Below are positions 6,261 through 6,638 of a stretch of DNA of 6,638 nt, piece by piece. The position numbers and the translations under genes were made by a program. This stretch comes from Ruminiclostridium sp. GTDB taxonomy: Bacteria > Bacillota > Clostridia > Oscillospirales > Oscillospiraceae. Under the pieces are notes generated by a model. It was not told the DNA's origin. It was given only the letters and a program-made list of their open reading frames with translations, and ran no database searches. Position 1 is the stretch's first letter. Each line of letters begins with the position of its first letter. The stretch spans positions 1 through 6,638 of the forward strand of contig JABUSR010000012.1 of NCBI GenBank assembly GCA_021442645.1, given 5' to 3'.

Positions 6261-6606
6261 TGGTGGAGGCGGGGGGAGTTGAACCCCCGTCCGAAAACAC
6301 TTCCTCAGGAACTTCTCCGGGCGCAGACGATTCTTTGCATTCCCTTACCATGACGCAAGTCGTCATGCTTCACGGCTCAGTAGCTTCATTTGTCATGCCG
6401 GGGGCAAAGCTTACCCCGGTCACGTGCACCACTCAATCACGCCCAAGCCCAGACCGTGGTCCTTCTGGGGTGGACGGCCGCATTAAGCAGCGGCGAGAAC
6501 AGACTTGTTGTTGTTCTTTAATTTATAAGTTGCCCGTTTTATGGATGTCAGGCCCATCCGCCCGCTATTCCTGCCCCCATGTCCCCGTCGAAACCAGTAC
6601 GCCCCC
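6261..6606 (-). ncRNA. ssrA: Transfer-messenger RNA (tmRNA), complete
   Basis: A 346-base one-piece tmRNA. The 5' end reads GGGGGCGTACTGGTTTCGAC, the conserved tmRNA start. The 3' end has the T-arm around GGGGGTTCAACTCCCCC and finishes CGCCTCCACCA with the CCA encoded. The 5' GGGGGCG pairs with 3' CGCCTCC in a 7-bp acceptor stem (one G-U pair), with A as the discriminator base. The internal tag reading frame ends at a TAA at 6483-6485, which sits in the loop of a GCCGC/GCGGC hairpin (6477-6481 with 6490-6494), as usual for this RNA. With SmpB it rescues stalled ribosomes and tags nascent proteins for proteolysis. No clear -10 box lies in the 32 bases upstream, so the precursor probably begins outside the window and is trimmed, presumably by RNase P. 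The ends are inferred from the acceptor pairing. Confidence 0.97.
6483..6518 (-). other. tmRNA proteolysis-tag reading frame
   Basis: Read back from the TAA, the frame gives KNNNKSVLAAA and stop. With the non-encoded alanine carried by the tmRNA, the tag would be A-KNNNKSVLAAA. The resume codon is inferred: AAG at 6518-6516 gives a normal tag length, but the frame stays open one or more codons upstream (TTA before it), so the first residue is uncertain. The C-terminal Leu-Ala-Ala-Ala resembles the usual hydrophobic-Ala-Ala degron recognised by ClpXP, with one extra alanine. Confidence 0.75.
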
Positions 6607-6638
6607 GGATAGATCGTCCGGGACGGGTGGCGAAGGGA

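Noticed and set aside
6261..6300. tRNA-like T-arm and acceptor end, or an att site at the tmRNA 3' end
   Set aside because: The T-arm belongs to the tmRNA, whose 5' half is found at 6600. No second copy of the tmRNA 3' end is visible in the window, so there is no evidence for an integrated element boundary.
5983..6366. Minus-strand open frame of 127 codons
   Set aside because: Its first half lies within the tmRNA 3' region and terminator hairpin, so it cannot be a normal gene as drawn. Only its last part is considered, as part of the possible remnant.

Overview
The window looks like chromosome from a Gram-positive, low-to-mid GC Clostridia-type Firmicute, possibly an Oscillospiraceae/Ruminococcaceae-like gut anaerobe. 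Three things point there: strong purine-rich ribosome binding sites, a large exported protein anchored by three S-layer homology (SLH) domains with InlB-type stalk repeats, and the form of the tmRNA. The family-level placement is inference; nothing in the window fixes the species.

Layout, left to right. Positions 1-501 (+) hold the 3' end of a gene whose start lies outside the window. It encodes a Pro/Gly-rich linker followed by a probable beta-rich extracellular domain, and its last codons look frameshifted. Positions 502-771 are a convergent intergenic gap with a bidirectional terminator, a cluster of small inverted repeats, and a second terminator for the gene arriving from the right. Positions 772-3951 (-) encode a 1059-residue secreted SGNH/GDSL-type hydrolase with unusually large insertions, three InlB-like repeats and three C-terminal SLH domains. 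Only 32 bp upstream lies a 573-residue AMP-forming acyl-CoA synthetase-like enzyme (3984-5705, -). The two genes almost certainly form an operon, transcribed ligase first. Positions 5706-6216 contain the operon leader, with an inverted repeat, a tentative promoter, an (AT)9 tract and what may be a frameshifted gene remnant. Positions 6217-6606 (-) hold a complete one-piece tmRNA gene (ssrA) followed by a perfect 18-bp terminator hairpin.

How the genes may work together (inference): a surface-displayed esterase/lipase-like enzyme could release or transfer acyl groups outside the cell, and the cytoplasmic ligase could activate a carboxylate with ATP and CoA. Neither substrate can be read from the sequence. 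The tmRNA is a housekeeping gene for ribosome rescue and has no evident functional link to the operon.

The most unusual points are the expanded SGNH domain carrying a single dockerin/EF-hand-type calcium loop, its pairing with an acyl-CoA ligase, and two places where joining adjacent reading frames gives a more protein-like product. I see no CRISPR array, insertion sequence or tRNA gene.
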